In this document: in pieces, positions 26,701 to 35,468 of the stretch
How positions within the stretch are numbered: the stretch's first letter is position 1
How the letters are laid out: each line of letters starts with the position of its first letter
Source: Mycobacterium sp. 1100029.7
GTDB lineage: Bacteria > Actinomycetota > Actinomycetes > Mycobacteriales > Mycobacteriaceae
Direction: 5' to 3'
Assembly: GCF_001665235.1 (NCBI RefSeq)
Contig: NZ_LZSC01000048.1
Span: forward strand, 1-64,000
DNA length: 64,000 bases
The notes under the pieces: model-generated
Told to the model about the DNA's origin: nothing
The model's input: the letters and a program-made list of their open reading frames with translations, nothing else
Databases searched by the model: none
Translations under genes and position numbers: made by a program

Positions 26701-27140
26701 CCGCGCTTCTTGACTTCCAGGACGCGCTTGCGCAGGCCCTTGGTCGCGGTCTCCATCAGGCCGTTGGTCCCCTTCTTGATCAGGAACCCCGGCACCGGAA
26801 CGGTCAGATCCACCGTCAGGTCGAAGCGCAGCCGGGTGGAGTCGCCGTCGGGGGTCAGCGTGTAGCGCGCGTCTTGTGCGCGTTGCTGTTTGGCGCTCAG
26901 CAGCGTCCAGCTCACCCCGTCGTCATGCACCGAGTACGCCAGTTCCTGCTCCTCGCTGATGCCGACGATCTTGACCACCTGCCGAGACCTGACCGGATGG
27001 CCCTCGTCATCGCGCTCCAAGACTTCGACCTTTTGGTGGGCCGACGACCACTCGGGCAGTGATTCGATGTCGAACAACACGTCCATGATCTCGTCGGGAG
27101 TCGCCTCGATGACGAGTTCGCGGGAATCGGAGACAGCCAT
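26697..27140 (-). CDS. START/SRPBCC-like protein (polyketide cyclase or lipid-binding type)
   Basis: A 147-residue protein. The N-terminal VIEATPDEIMDVLFDIESLPEWSS is the standard coenzyme-Q-binding/SRPBCC opening. The DGDSTRLRFDLTVDLTVPVPG strand and the long terminal helix NGLMETATKGLRKRVLEVKK complete the fold. The ATG at 27140 is the first giving the conserved N-terminus. It lies 40 bp downstream of fadB5 on the same strand, so the two are probably co-transcribed. Ligand unknown. Confidence 0.88.
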   Translation of the reverse strand: MAVSDSRELVIEATPDEIMDVLFDIESLPEWSSAHQKVEVLERDDEGHPVRSRQVVKIVGISEEQELAYSVHDDGVSWTLLSAKQQRAQDARYTLTPDGDSTRLRFDLTVDLTVPVPGFLIKKGTNGLMETATKGLRKRVLEVKKRG

Positions 27141-27180
27141 TCTGGGTAGATAACCAGCACCGCAACAGTCCAAACTCGCC

Positions 27181-28185
27181 TCAGGGCACCAGTACGACCT
27201 TGCCGATGTTTTCGCGTGCCGCGAGGATGCGGTGGGCCTCCGGCGCTTCGGCGAACGGTACGGCGGCATGGACGACGGGGGAGACCGTGCCGTCGCGCAG
27301 CGCCTCGGTCAGCGGAGTGATCCAGGGTTCGAGGGTGCCGCGGTCGTCCCATAGTCGCAGCATGTTCAGCCCGATCACGGCCTTGGAGTCCTGCAGCTGG
27401 GTGAGCAGGTTGAAGCCACGCACCATCGCCAGCGCCTGCGGTGCCGCCGTCCGCAACGACCGCTTCTCGCCCTGCTGCAACGCCGAAACCCCGTACCCCA
27501 CAAGCCTTCCGCCGGGTCGCAGCAACTCGTAGGACCGTCGCAGTGAGGTGCCGCCGAGGGCGTCAAGGACCAGGTCGTAGGGGCCGAGGCCGTGCCACCA
27601 CCGGTCGCGGCGGTAGTCGATCGCGCGGTCGACGCCGAACTCGGCGAGCTTGTCATGCTTGGCCGGCGAGGCGGTGCCGTGGATTTCGGCACCGGCGGCC
27701 TTTGCGAATTGGATGGCCGCGATCCCGACGCCGCCGGCCGCGGCATGGATCAGCACCCGCTCGCCGCGGCGCAGCGAGCCGTAGCCGTGCAGCGCCGCCC
27801 AGGCGGTCGCGTAGTTGACCGGGACCGCGGCGCCCTGTTCGAAGCTCAGCGCGTCCGGGAGCGCCACCGAGTCGCCGGCGGTGACGTTGACGATTTCCGC
27901 ATAGCCGCCGAATCGCGTTCCGGCCAAGACTCGTTCGCCGATACGGCCGGCATCGACACCGTCGCCGACCGCGGTGACGGTCCCCGCGACTTCGTAGCCG
28001 ACCACCGCGGGAAGTTTCGGAGCGTCGGGATACAACCCGACCCGGGCCATGTGATCGGCGAAATTCACGCCCGCGGCGCGAACCGCTACCTGCAACTGCC
28101 CGGCGCCCGGCGGGGGTGGGTCGGGGCGCTGCTGAACCTGCAAGACCGAGGGGTCGCCATGCTTGGTGATCACGACTGCACGCAT
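27181..28185 (-). CDS. fadB5: Quinone oxidoreductase-like MDR protein (FadB5)
   Basis: A 334-residue medium-chain reductase without catalytic zinc residues. The substrate domain opens MRAVVITKHGDPSVLQVQQRP and the NADPH domain has the AAAGGVGIAAIQFAKAAGAE motif near residue 150. Family members reduce quinones or enoyl compounds. The symbol follows the M. tuberculosis annotation of the syntenic gene, although it is not a true 3-hydroxyacyl-CoA dehydrogenase by sequence. It is divergent from the MBL hydrolase, with a 24-bp palindrome between them, and precedes a START-like gene by 40 bp. Confidence 0.9.
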   Translation of the reverse strand: MRAVVITKHGDPSVLQVQQRPDPPPPGAGQLQVAVRAAGVNFADHMARVGLYPDAPKLPAVVGYEVAGTVTAVGDGVDAGRIGERVLAGTRFGGYAEIVNVTAGDSVALPDALSFEQGAAVPVNYATAWAALHGYGSLRRGERVLIHAAAGGVGIAAIQFAKAAGAEIHGTASPAKHDKLAEFGVDRAIDYRRDRWWHGLGPYDLVLDALGGTSLRRSYELLRPGGRLVGYGVSALQQGEKRSLRTAAPQALAMVRGFNLLTQLQDSKAVIGLNMLRLWDDRGTLEPWITPLTEALRDGTVSPVVHAAVPFAEAPEAHRILAARENIGKVVLVP

Positions 28186-28246
28186 GGCGTTGCCCTTTCA
28201 GGTCTGGTCGGCCGCAGCGGCAAGGCGGGGGACCACGTCGCACAAC

Positions 28247-28270
28247 ATATGCCGGGAATTCCCGACATAT
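28247..28270. promoter_or_regulatory. 24-bp near-perfect palindrome between fadB5 and the MBL hydrolase
   Basis: Arms ATATGCCGGGAA and TTCCCGACATAT pair at 11 of 12 positions around a central GAATTC. It lies 62 bp from the fadB5 start and 43 bp from the MBL start, overlapping the likely -35 zone of the latter. The symmetry is far stronger than expected by chance. The binding protein is unknown, and no regulator gene is adjacent. Confidence 0.7.
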
Positions 28271-28300
28271 CAACTAGGTCCGGCACATCGGCACGCGCGC

Positions 28301-28312
28301 TACCTTCTGCAT
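28301..28312 (+). promoter_or_regulatory. -10 box for a leaderless MBL-hydrolase transcript
   Basis: TACCTT at 28301-28306 is followed by 6 nt and the ATG at 28313. There is no Shine-Dalgarno sequence. Confidence 0.45.
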
Positions 28313-29023
28313 ATGCGATTCACCTGGGAAAGACTCACACCCAGCGTGTATCGCTGCCGCATCCCGTTCTGCGACGTCACGATCGGCCTGGTGCGGGGGC
28401 GCGACGGGGCACTGCTCGTCGACACGGGTACCACACTGACCGAAGCGACGGCCATCGACGAGGACGTCCGGCAACTGACGGGGACCGCGGTCACCCATAT
28501 CGTGTTGACCCACAAGCATTTCGATCATGTCTTGGGTTGCTCGCACTTCCGGGGCGCCGACATCTACTGCGCCCCCGAGGTTGTCGACTATCTGTCGTCG
28601 GGCCAGGACCAGCTGCGCGACGATGCGCTGCGTCATGGCGCGGACGAGGCCGAGATCGACCGTGCGATCGCGGCGATACGGCCGCCGGAGTGCGGGATCT
28701 ACGACGCCGTGGTCGAGTTGGGCGATCGCGCGGTGCGCATCACGCACCCGGGTCGCGGGCACACCACGTCGGATTTGATCGTGGTGGTACCCGGTGTCGA
28801 CCATTACGACGACCGGGTCGTGATGTTCACCGGCGACCTCGTCGAAGAGTCCGCCGACCCGGCCATCGATGCCGACTCCGATGTGGTGGCCTGGCCGGCA
28901 ACGCTGGACCGGGTGCGGGCGATCGGTGGACGCGAGACGATCTACGTGCCGGGCCACGGCAACATCGTCGACGCGGAGTTCATCCGCCGCCAACGGGCTT
29001 GGTTACAGCGACGTTCGGGTTAG
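28313..29023 (+). CDS. Metallo-beta-lactamase-fold hydrolase (Rv1913-like)
   Basis: A 236-residue MBL-fold protein. The binuclear zinc motif HxHxDH is intact as LTHKHFDHVLG near residue 66. Further metal ligands are in the HPGRGHTTSDL and FTGDLVEE segments, and the closing VPGHGNIVD is present. Lactonases, glyoxalase-II-like thioesterases and related enzymes share this pattern. No transport signal is visible, so it is cytoplasmic. The gene overlaps the convergent Rv1914c homologue by 4 bp and is divergent from fadB5. Confidence 0.9.
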   Translation: MRFTWERLTPSVYRCRIPFCDVTIGLVRGRDGALLVDTGTTLTEATAIDEDVRQLTGTAVTHIVLTHKHFDHVLGCSHFRGADIYCAPEVVDYLSSGQDQLRDDALRHGADEAEIDRAIAAIRPPECGIYDAVVELGDRAVRITHPGRGHTTSDLIVVVPGVDHYDDRVVMFTGDLVEESADPAIDADSDVVAWPATLDRVRAIGGRETIYVPGHGNIVDAEFIRRQRAWLQRRSG

Positions 29024-29394
29024 CCGCTCGCGACGGTGCACGCCGCGATCAACGCATCCGGATCCGTGACGCTGACGACCAACGAGCTCAGCGCCGCCGT
29101 CCGCAACGGGACTTTGGCCGATACCGGCGGCTCGATGGTCAAGGCCACCAGCCCCTGGCGCGACCCGTTGACCAGCCAGCGTCCACTCGAATAATGCACG
29201 CCCGCAGTGAATGCGCGCTCCTCGGTCGCCTGGGCCGCGGTGATGGAGGCGACCGGGATGTGGGCTTCGAATGCCCAGCCCATTTTGACGTGGAGAGTCC
29301 CGTCTTCGACCCGCACTTCGCTGTGCTTGGGCCCGAGTCCCAGCGGCGTCGACAGCAACACATACCAACGCTCGTAGCGCAATTCCGTCTGCAC
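29020..29394 (-). CDS. Conserved hypothetical protein (Rv1914c-like)
   Basis: A 124-residue protein of mixed beta-rich composition, beginning MQTELRYERWYVLLSTPLGLG. A VRVEDGTLHVKMGWAFEAHIP strand pair resembles a pleckstrin-like or bPH2 barrel, but the resemblance is weak. There is no signal peptide or membrane segment. It converges on the MBL gene and diverges from aceA, 196 bp away. Synteny supports it as the Rv1914c counterpart. Function unknown. Confidence 0.8.
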   Translation of the reverse strand: MQTELRYERWYVLLSTPLGLGPKHSEVRVEDGTLHVKMGWAFEAHIPVASITAAQATEERAFTAGVHYSSGRWLVNGSRQGLVALTIEPPVSAKVPLRTAALSSLVVSVTDPDALIAACTVASG

Positions 29395-29590
29395 AGCGAC
29401 GACTGTACCTTTTGTTTGCTGGCGATGGTGGTTTTGGTCTGTTTTATTTGTTTGGCCGTTTGCTGAAGCACCGCCCGCCGGCCGCCTTGGCGCCCCGGAA
29501 CAAGCGCCGGATTGCTCATGATTGAAACCCCGGGTCCGGGGATAGACTCACGTTCAGCGCAACCGTGGCAGAAAGAGGAGCGTAAGGCAC

Positions 29591-31879
29591 ATGGCCATCA
29601 TCGACGCGGACACCGAAGTCCCCGCACAGTTCGATCAAGATGTCGCTGCCACACAGCGATACTTTGACGACGCACGCTTCGACGGAATCATCCGTCTCTA
29701 CACCGCTCGCCAGGTCGTAGAGCAACGCGGCACGATTCCCACCGACTACACCGTCGCGCGAGAAGCGGCGACGGCGTTTTTCCCGCGCCTGCGCGAGCTT
29801 TTCGCGGCGAAGAAGAGCATCACCACCTTCGGGCCGTACTCGCCCGGGCAGGCCGTCAGCATGAAGCGGATGGGCATCGAAGGCATCTACCTCGGTGGCT
29901 GGGCCACGTCCGCCAAGGGATCGACCAACGAAGATCCCGGCCCCGACCTCGCCTCGTATCCGTTGAGCCAGGTGCCCGACGACGCCGCGGTTCTGGTGCG
30001 GGCCCTGCTGACCGCCGACCGCAACCAGCACTACCAGCGGCTGCACATGAGCGAGCAACAGCGGGCCACCGCCAAGGAGTACGACTTCCGGCCGTTCATC
30101 ATCGCCGACGCCGACACCGGTCACGGCGGGGATCCGCACGTGCGCAACCTGATCCGGCGTTTCGTCGAGGTCGGCGTGCCCGGCTATCACATCGAGGACC
30201 AGCGCCCCGGCACCAAGAAATGCGGCCACCAAGGCGGCAAGGTGCTGGTGCCGTCCGACGAGCAGATCAAGCGGCTCAACGCCGCGCGGTTCCAGCTCGA
30301 CGTCATGCGGGTGCCCGGGATCATCGTGGCGCGCACCGACGCCGAGGCCGCCAACCTGATCGACAGCCGTGCCGACGAGCGCGATCAGCCGTTCCTGCTG
30401 GGCGCCACCAACCTGACCATCCCGTCGTACAAGGCCTGCTTCCTGGCGTTGGTGCGCCGTTTCTACGAATTGGGCGTCACCGAACTCAACGGGCATTTGC
30501 TGTACGCGCTGGCCGAGGAGGAGTACGGGATCGCCAATGCGTGGCTTGAGCGGCAGGGCCTGCTGACGCAGGTGGCCGACGCGGTCAAGGAGTGGCAGGG
30601 CAACGGGCAGCACTCCGTCGACGATCTCTTCGACCAGGTCGAGTCGAAGTTCGTCGCCGCCTGGGAGGAAGACGCCGGGCTGATGACCTATGGCGAAGCC
30701 ATCGCCGAGGTGCTCGAGTTCGGCGAGAGCGAGGACGAATCGCCGAGCATGAGCCCGGAGGAATGGCGTCAATTCGCCGCGCGCGCATCGCTGTACGCGG
30801 CGCGGGTGAAGGCCAAGGAGTTGGGCGTGGACCCGCCGTGGGACTGCGAGCTGGCCAAGACGCCGGAGGGCTACTACCAAATCCGCGGGGGCATTCCCTA
30901 CGCGATTGCCAAGTCGCTGGCGGCCGCGCCGTTCGCCGACATCCTGTGGATGGAGACCAAGACGGCGGATCTGGCTGACGCCAAGCAGTTCGCCGACGCG
31001 ATTCACGCCGAATTCCCGGACCAGATGCTGGCGTACAACCTCTCGCCGTCGTTCAACTGGGACACCACCGGCATGAGCGACGAGGAGATGAAGCAGTTCC
31101 CCGCCGAGCTCGGCAAGATGGGCTTCGTCTTCAACTTCATCACCTACGGCGGACATCAGATCGACGGTGTCGCCGCCGAGGAGTTCGCCACCAACCTCAG
31201 GCAGGACGGCATGCTGGCGCTGGCGCGCCTGCAGCGCAAGATGCGCCTGGTCGAGTCGCCGTACCGAACGCCGCAGACCCTGGTCGGCGGCCCGCGCAGC
31301 GACGCCGCGCTGGCCGCTTCGTCGGGGCGCACCGCCACTACCAAGGCGATGGGCAAGGGCTCGACCCAGCACCAGCACCTCACCCAGACCGAGGTGCCGA
31401 AGAAGCTGCTCGAGGAGTGGCTGGCGCTGTGGAGTGAGAACAACCATTTGGACGAGAAGCTGCGGGTGACCCTGCGGCCCCGCCGCGCCGGCTCCGATGT
31501 GCTCGAACTCGGGATCTACGGCGGTGGGGACGAACAGCTGGCCAACGTCGTCGTCGACCCGATCAAGGACCGGCACGGCCGCAGCATCCTGCAGGTGCGT
31601 GACCAGAACACATTCGCCGAGAAGCTGCGCCAGAAGCGGCTGATGACGCTGATCCACCTGTGGCTGGTGCATCGCTTCAAGGCGGACGCCGTCTACTACG
31701 TGTCGCCGACCGAAGACAACCTGTATCAGACCGAAAAGATGAAGTCCCACGGGATTTTCAGCGAGGTCTACCAGGAGGTCGGCGAGATCATCGTCGCCGA
31801 GGTGAACAAGCCGCGCATCGCCGAACTGCTGACGCCCGATCGGGTCGCGCTGCGCAAGCTGATCACCAAGGAGAACTAG
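29591..31879 (+). CDS. aceA: Isocitrate lyase 2, full length (ICL2)
   Basis: A 762-residue enzyme that cleaves isocitrate to succinate and glyoxylate, and can cleave 2-methylisocitrate in the methylcitrate cycle. The catalytic loop KKCGHQGGK is present with Cys near residue 211. [20 protein letters not shown] and the C-terminal part [15 protein letters not shown] and PSFNWD are also typical. Compared with ICL1 (about 428 residues) it has a long insertion and a C-terminal regulatory domain beginning near residue 600. In M. tuberculosis H37Rv the gene is split (aceAa, aceAb). Here it is intact. The start is an ATG after AGAGGAGCG. Confidence 0.97.
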   Translation: MAIIDADTEVPAQFDQDVAATQRYFDDARFDGIIRLYTARQVVEQRGTIPTDYTVAREAATAFFPRLRELFAAKKSITTFGPYSPGQAVSMKRMGIEGIYLGGWATSAKGSTNEDPGPDLASYPLSQVPDDAAVLVRALLTADRNQHYQRLHMSEQQRATAKEYDFRPFIIADADTGHGGDPHVRNLIRRFVEVGVPGYHIEDQRPGTKKCGHQGGKVLVPSDEQIKRLNAARFQLDVMRVPGIIVARTDAEAANLIDSRADERDQPFLLGATNLTIPSYKACFLALVRRFYELGVTELNGHLLYALAEEEYGIANAWLERQGLLTQVADAVKEWQGNGQHSVDDLFDQVESKFVAAWEEDAGLMTYGEAIAEVLEFGESEDESPSMSPEEWRQFAARASLYAARVKAKELGVDPPWDCELAKTPEGYYQIRGGIPYAIAKSLAAAPFADILWMETKTADLADAKQFADAIHAEFPDQMLAYNLSPSFNWDTTGMSDEEMKQFPAELGKMGFVFNFITYGGHQIDGVAAEEFATNLRQDGMLALARLQRKMRLVESPYRTPQTLVGGPRSDAALAASSGRTATTKAMGKGSTQHQHLTQTEVPKKLLEEWLALWSENNHLDEKLRVTLRPRRAGSDVLELGIYGGGDEQLANVVVDPIKDRHGRSILQVRDQNTFAEKLRQKRLMTLIHLWLVHRFKADAVYYVSPTEDNLYQTEKMKSHGIFSEVYQEVGEIIVAEVNKPRIAELLTPDRVALRKLITKEN

Positions 31880-32035
31880 GGCTGCGGGCGACCGCTGCGG
31901 CGGGAACTTTTCGTCATCGACGGCGTGCCCGCGTCGATTGCAATTTCGACACGTGGCGCTGAGTGCGGTTTGCGAGACGCACCAACGGGTACGAACGAAT
32001 GAGTTTGCAGCAAAGTCGCGAGAGTGGGGAGTCTG

Positions 32036-32425
32036 ATGAGATCGGAAGCTCGTAGGGCCGTCGCGGTTTTCGGTGGCGCGGCCATGTTGGTGTTGGCGGT
32101 CGGCTGCGGCGGGGGCAATAGCAAAGGACCCAGCAGCAGCACCACAACGACCACGCCCGTCACGACAACCAGCGTCGCGCCGTCCACGGCCCCGGACACC
32201 GGCGGTCCCACCGGCGGCGGCGGTCCCGGCGGCGGCGCGGGCAGCGTGCCCGGCGGTCCGACCGGCGGCGGCGGTCCCGGCGGCGGCGCGGGCAGCGTGC
32301 CCGGCGGTCCCACCGGTGGCGGCGGCCCCGGTGGCGGTAGCGGCAGCATTCCCGGCGTCGGCGGCGGCGGCGGTGGACCGGGCGGCGGCGGCGGCTGCAT
32401 CGGCAACATCTGCGGCGGCAGCTAG
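32036..32425 (+). CDS. Gly-rich tandem-repeat lipoprotein
   Basis: A 129-residue predicted lipoprotein. The signal peptide ends in a lipobox LVLAVGC (Cys at about residue 24). A Ser/Thr-rich spacer (SSSTTTTTPVTTTSVAPST) follows, then three 17-residue repeats of the form GGPTGGGGPGGGAGSVP, and a Gly-rich tail ending CIGNICGGS with two cysteines. The Thr-rich spacer is a likely O-glycosylation site in the mycobacterial wall. GGGGAG precedes the ATG. A strong terminator follows at 32470, so this is a single-gene unit. No family recognised. It may be lineage-specific. Confidence 0.8.
   Translation: MRSEARRAVAVFGGAAMLVLAVGCGGGNSKGPSSSTTTTTPVTTTSVAPSTAPDTGGPTGGGGPGGGAGSVPGGPTGGGGPGGGAGSVPGGPTGGGGPGGGSGSIPGVGGGGGGPGGGGGCIGNICGGS
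32201..32353 (+). repeat. Three tandem 51-bp repeats encoding Gly/Pro-rich 17-mers
   Basis: Three in-frame copies of 51 bp, each encoding a GGPTGGGGPGGGxGSxP unit. Copies 1 and 2 differ at a single base. Copy 3 has drifted in several third positions and encodes SGSIP in place of AGSVP. Such arrays can change copy number by slippage or recombination. Confidence 0.92.
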
Positions 32426-32469
32426 TCGCTTCCTGCACACCCCAAGCAGCACGGGTACTTGCTCGCGGT

Positions 32470-32516
32470 AGCCGAGGAGGCCATGTCGTTCTGGCCTCCT
32501 CGGCTGAGCAGTTTTT
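32470..32516 (+). terminator. Intrinsic terminator after the Gly-rich lipoprotein
   Basis: A perfect 13-bp stem (AGCCGAGGAGGCC at 32470-32482 and GGCCTCCTCGGCT at 32493-32505) with a 10-nt loop is followed by GAGCAG and a run of five T. It is the best-formed terminator in the window. Confidence 0.88.
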
Positions 32517-32613
32517 GCGTCGAGACAATCGACAACGTCAGGCCCGCTGATCTCACCTGAGTCCCTCGATGTTGAGTTATGGTTCTCCGCAACTCGACTG
32601 CAAGGGGACTTCC

Positions 32614-33777
32614 ATGGCGAAGCTCAGGTTCGGTTACTTCATCGCTCCCTTCCACCGCGCAGGCACCAATCCGACGCTCGCCCTGCAGCGCGACCTCGAG
32701 TTCGTTGAGCATCTCGACGCCCTCGGCTTCGACGAGGCGTGGATCGGCGAACACCACTCGGCCGGTAGCGAAATCATCAGCTCGCCAGAGGTTTTCATCG
32801 CCGCGGCGGCGGAGCGGACCAAGTGGATCAAGTTGGGCACCGGCGTCATCTCACTCGCCTACCACAACCCGCTGTGGGTGGCCGACCGGTTGATGTTGCT
32901 CGATCACCTCACCCACGGTCGGGTCATCGGCGGCATGGGCCCGGGTTCACTGCCCACCGACTCGTCGATGATCGGCCTGACGCCGACCGACACCCGGGAG
33001 TTGCTGGAAACCAATCTCGACATCGTGGTCCGGCTGCTGGCAGGGGAGACGGTCAGCGCCAAAACCCCGACGCACGAACTGCACAACGCCAAACTCCAGC
33101 TGTCGCCGTACTCGGAGAACGGCATCCCGCTGGCGGTCGCGGCCGTCGCCTCGCCCACGGGTGCACGGCTGGCCGGGAAGCACGGCATCGGCCTGTTGTC
33201 CATCGGAGCGACACTGACCATCGAGGGCTTCAACGCGCTGCAATACCACTGGGACATCGTCGAAGAGCGGGCGGCGAAGTTCGGTACGACGGTCGACCGG
33301 AAGAACTGGAGCCTGGTCGGGCCGTTCCATATCGCCGAGACCGACAAGCAGGCCCGCGAGGATGTGAAGTTCGGGCTCGAGCCGTGGTTCCGGTACTTCC
33401 AGGAGGTGGCCGCCTTCCCGCAGATGACGATGCCGGGTGAGCAGATCGACGAGATGATCGACGTCATCAATGAAAACGGCGCCGGCGTGATCGGCACACC
33501 GGAACGGGCACGCGCTCAGGTGCAGCGGATGTGGGACCAGTCCGGGGGCTTCGGCTGCATGCTGCAGATGGGCCACGAGTGGGCGAACCCCGCGGCCACC
33601 AAACGGTCGGCGGAGTTGTTCGCCGCCGAGGTGATGCCGCACTTCCAGGGACAGGCCCAGCCGACGCTGGATGCGGCCGCACGCGCGAGCGCTGCACGCG
33701 AAGGCCTTGCGGAGTCACAGAATCAGGCCGTCGAGCACATGACCAAGAAGTATCAAGAAGAGCTCAACGCGAAGTAG
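32614..33777 (+). CDS. LLM-class flavin-dependent oxidoreductase (luciferase-like)
   Basis: A 387-residue bacterial-luciferase-fold protein. The N-terminal FGYFIAPFHRAGTNPTLALQ and the FDEAWIGEHHSAGSEIISSP segment are typical of the FMN-dependent alkanal or two-component monooxygenases. GRVIGGMGPGSLPTDSSMIGL and the C-terminal GGFGCMLQMGHEWA are further conserved points. The start is an ATG after AAGGGG. Both FMN and F420 users share this fold, and the sequence alone does not decide which cofactor is used. Its stop region overlaps the convergent aromatic-hydroxylase gene by 14 bp. Confidence 0.9.
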   Translation: MAKLRFGYFIAPFHRAGTNPTLALQRDLEFVEHLDALGFDEAWIGEHHSAGSEIISSPEVFIAAAAERTKWIKLGTGVISLAYHNPLWVADRLMLLDHLTHGRVIGGMGPGSLPTDSSMIGLTPTDTRELLETNLDIVVRLLAGETVSAKTPTHELHNAKLQLSPYSENGIPLAVAAVASPTGARLAGKHGIGLLSIGATLTIEGFNALQYHWDIVEERAAKFGTTVDRKNWSLVGPFHIAETDKQAREDVKFGLEPWFRYFQEVAAFPQMTMPGEQIDEMIDVINENGAGVIGTPERARAQVQRMWDQSGGFGCMLQMGHEWANPAATKRSAELFAAEVMPHFQGQAQPTLDAAARASAAREGLAESQNQAVEHMTKKYQEELNAK

Positions 33778-35344
33778 CCGCCGGCAGCCCGAACCACCGC
33801 GTCAGGGTGCGGTGCAGTTGGTCCATCTCGTCCTCGCCGGGGTCGGCCGAAGAAGTCGCCCATGCCACGTACCCGTCGGGACGCACCAGCAGCGCGGTGG
33901 CCGCCACCTCGCCGACGGGAGTCCCGGCGGCCACGGTGAAACGATCCGCCACCCCCGCGACCGCGGCCGCCACCGCGCCGGACGCGGTGAGATCGAGGAT
34001 CAGCGGACGGCCGCTGCGGGCCAGTTCCGCGACGCGTCTGGTCTGTCCCTGGGCCGCCACCGCGAAGTCCGGCACCCAATGCCCGGTGAGCGGGTGCGCG
34101 CCGGGGTCGGTGCTGTAGCGGTTCTCCGCGCCCGAGATCAGGTCGCCGAGGCGGCGGGCGATGTCGGAATCGGTGAGCAGTTCGGCGAACAGCTGCCGTA
34201 GCGCGGTGACCTCGGGCCCGGGACGCACAAGCGCCAACTGGGCGCGGCTGTGCATGATGACCCGCTCGGCGGCGGGCCGGCGCTCCGCTCCATAACTGGC
34301 CAGCAGGGTCGGCTCGACGCGCCCCTGCACCACGGCGGCCAGCTTCCAGCCGAGGTTCACCGCGTCCTGCAGTCCCAGGTTCAGTCCCGGTCCGCCCATC
34401 GGCGAGTGCACGTGCGCGGCGTCGCCGACCAGGATCACCCGTCCCACCTGATACCGCGACGCGATCCGGGAATTGATCCCGCAGAACCGGCGCAGGTCCA
34501 AGGGCTCGTCGGGCTTCGCGGGCCGCAGCGGCACGTCGGCGCCGAGGACCCGCTTCGCGCTGGCCTCCAGCTCGGCCAGGCTCATCGGCGGGTGGTCGTC
34601 GTCTTCGTCGACGCGGTCTTCCCGCGCCGACCGGTCCAGCTCGAAGACGATCACGGCCGGCCGGCCGCCGAGCGCGCCGTAGGCAAAGACGCCCTCGTCG
34701 GCGCGATGGAACTGCAGCGGCGGCACCCGGCCGAATCCGGGAATGTCCAGGACGCCGCTGACCGGATCCACCCAGTCCGCGGGAGGCAGCAGGTCGAAAC
34801 CCATCCGGGCGATGAGGTCATACGAGGACATTCCGGGGAATTCGATTCCGGCCAGCTTGCGCGTCATGCTGGTGCCGCCGTCGGCGCCGATCAGGTACTT
34901 GGCCCGTAGCTGGTAGCCGCCGTCGGGTCCGTCGACGTGGACCGTGACACCGTCGTCGTCCTGGTCGAAGCCGGTGAGCGCGTGGCCCCAACGAATGTCC
35001 GCGTCATAGCCGGCGGCCCGATCGGCGAGCGCGCTGACGAGCCGAGGCTGCTGCACGGGTAACAGGAACACCTGCGACTCCGGCATCAGCGCAAGATCCA
35101 GCGGGAACGCCGCGAACATCGGGCGCGGGTTGAGCGCCGGCGGCGCCGTGGTGCCGGTCAGCGTGCCGTACAGGCCGCGATGGTCCAGGATTCGAACGCC
35201 TTGCCCGATCACGCCGTTGGCTCGGCGCAGCGGATTGGGCCCGGACATGGGCTCCAGGACCACCGGCCGAACACCGTTCAGCCCCAATTCGCCGGCCAGC
35301 ATCAGCCCGTTGGGGCCGCCGCCCGCGATCACGACGTCAATCAC
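33764..35344 (-). CDS. FAD-dependent aromatic-ring hydroxylase (PheA/TfdB type)
   Basis: A 526-residue group A flavoprotein monooxygenase. The N-terminal FAD motif is DVVIAGGGPNGLMLAGELGL, the DG motif is YLIGADGGTSMTRKLAG, and the GD motif is VGRVILVGDAAHVHSPMGGPGLNLGLQDA. A thioredoxin-like C-terminal domain follows from about residue 400, as in phenol hydroxylases and antibiotic-modifying monooxygenases. It would hydroxylate an aromatic or polyketide substrate with NADPH. It is a single gene with no partner reductase, consistent with the class. Confidence 0.92.
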   Translation of the reverse strand: MIDVVIAGGGPNGLMLAGELGLNGVRPVVLEPMSGPNPLRRANGVIGQGVRILDHRGLYGTLTGTTAPPALNPRPMFAAFPLDLALMPESQVFLLPVQQPRLVSALADRAAGYDADIRWGHALTGFDQDDDGVTVHVDGPDGGYQLRAKYLIGADGGTSMTRKLAGIEFPGMSSYDLIARMGFDLLPPADWVDPVSGVLDIPGFGRVPPLQFHRADEGVFAYGALGGRPAVIVFELDRSAREDRVDEDDDHPPMSLAELEASAKRVLGADVPLRPAKPDEPLDLRRFCGINSRIASRYQVGRVILVGDAAHVHSPMGGPGLNLGLQDAVNLGWKLAAVVQGRVEPTLLASYGAERRPAAERVIMHSRAQLALVRPGPEVTALRQLFAELLTDSDIARRLGDLISGAENRYSTDPGAHPLTGHWVPDFAVAAQGQTRRVAELARSGRPLILDLTASGAVAAAVAGVADRFTVAAGTPVGEVAATALLVRPDGYVAWATSSADPGEDEMDQLHRTLTRWFGLPAATSR

Positions 35345-35468
35345 TTAGCCAAGCTTAATACTTCGGGTGGGTCCCGACAAACGTCCGGACGACTGACAGC
35401 ATCCGTTTTCATAATCCGGAACTAGCCGCTTCTCAGCGCGGAGCCAGCAAGGCGCGCCAACCTGAGGC

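Noticed and set aside
32201..32353. Regularly spaced repeats considered as a CRISPR array
   Set aside because: The repeats are contiguous, in frame and encode Gly/Pro units with no spacers, and there are no cas genes.
29516..32452. 978-codon open frame on the minus strand opposite aceA and the Gly-rich lipoprotein
   Set aside because: It is the antisense shadow of a high-GC gene. Its translation is low-complexity (Ala/Arg/His-rich) with no domain, while aceA on the plus strand has full catalytic motifs.
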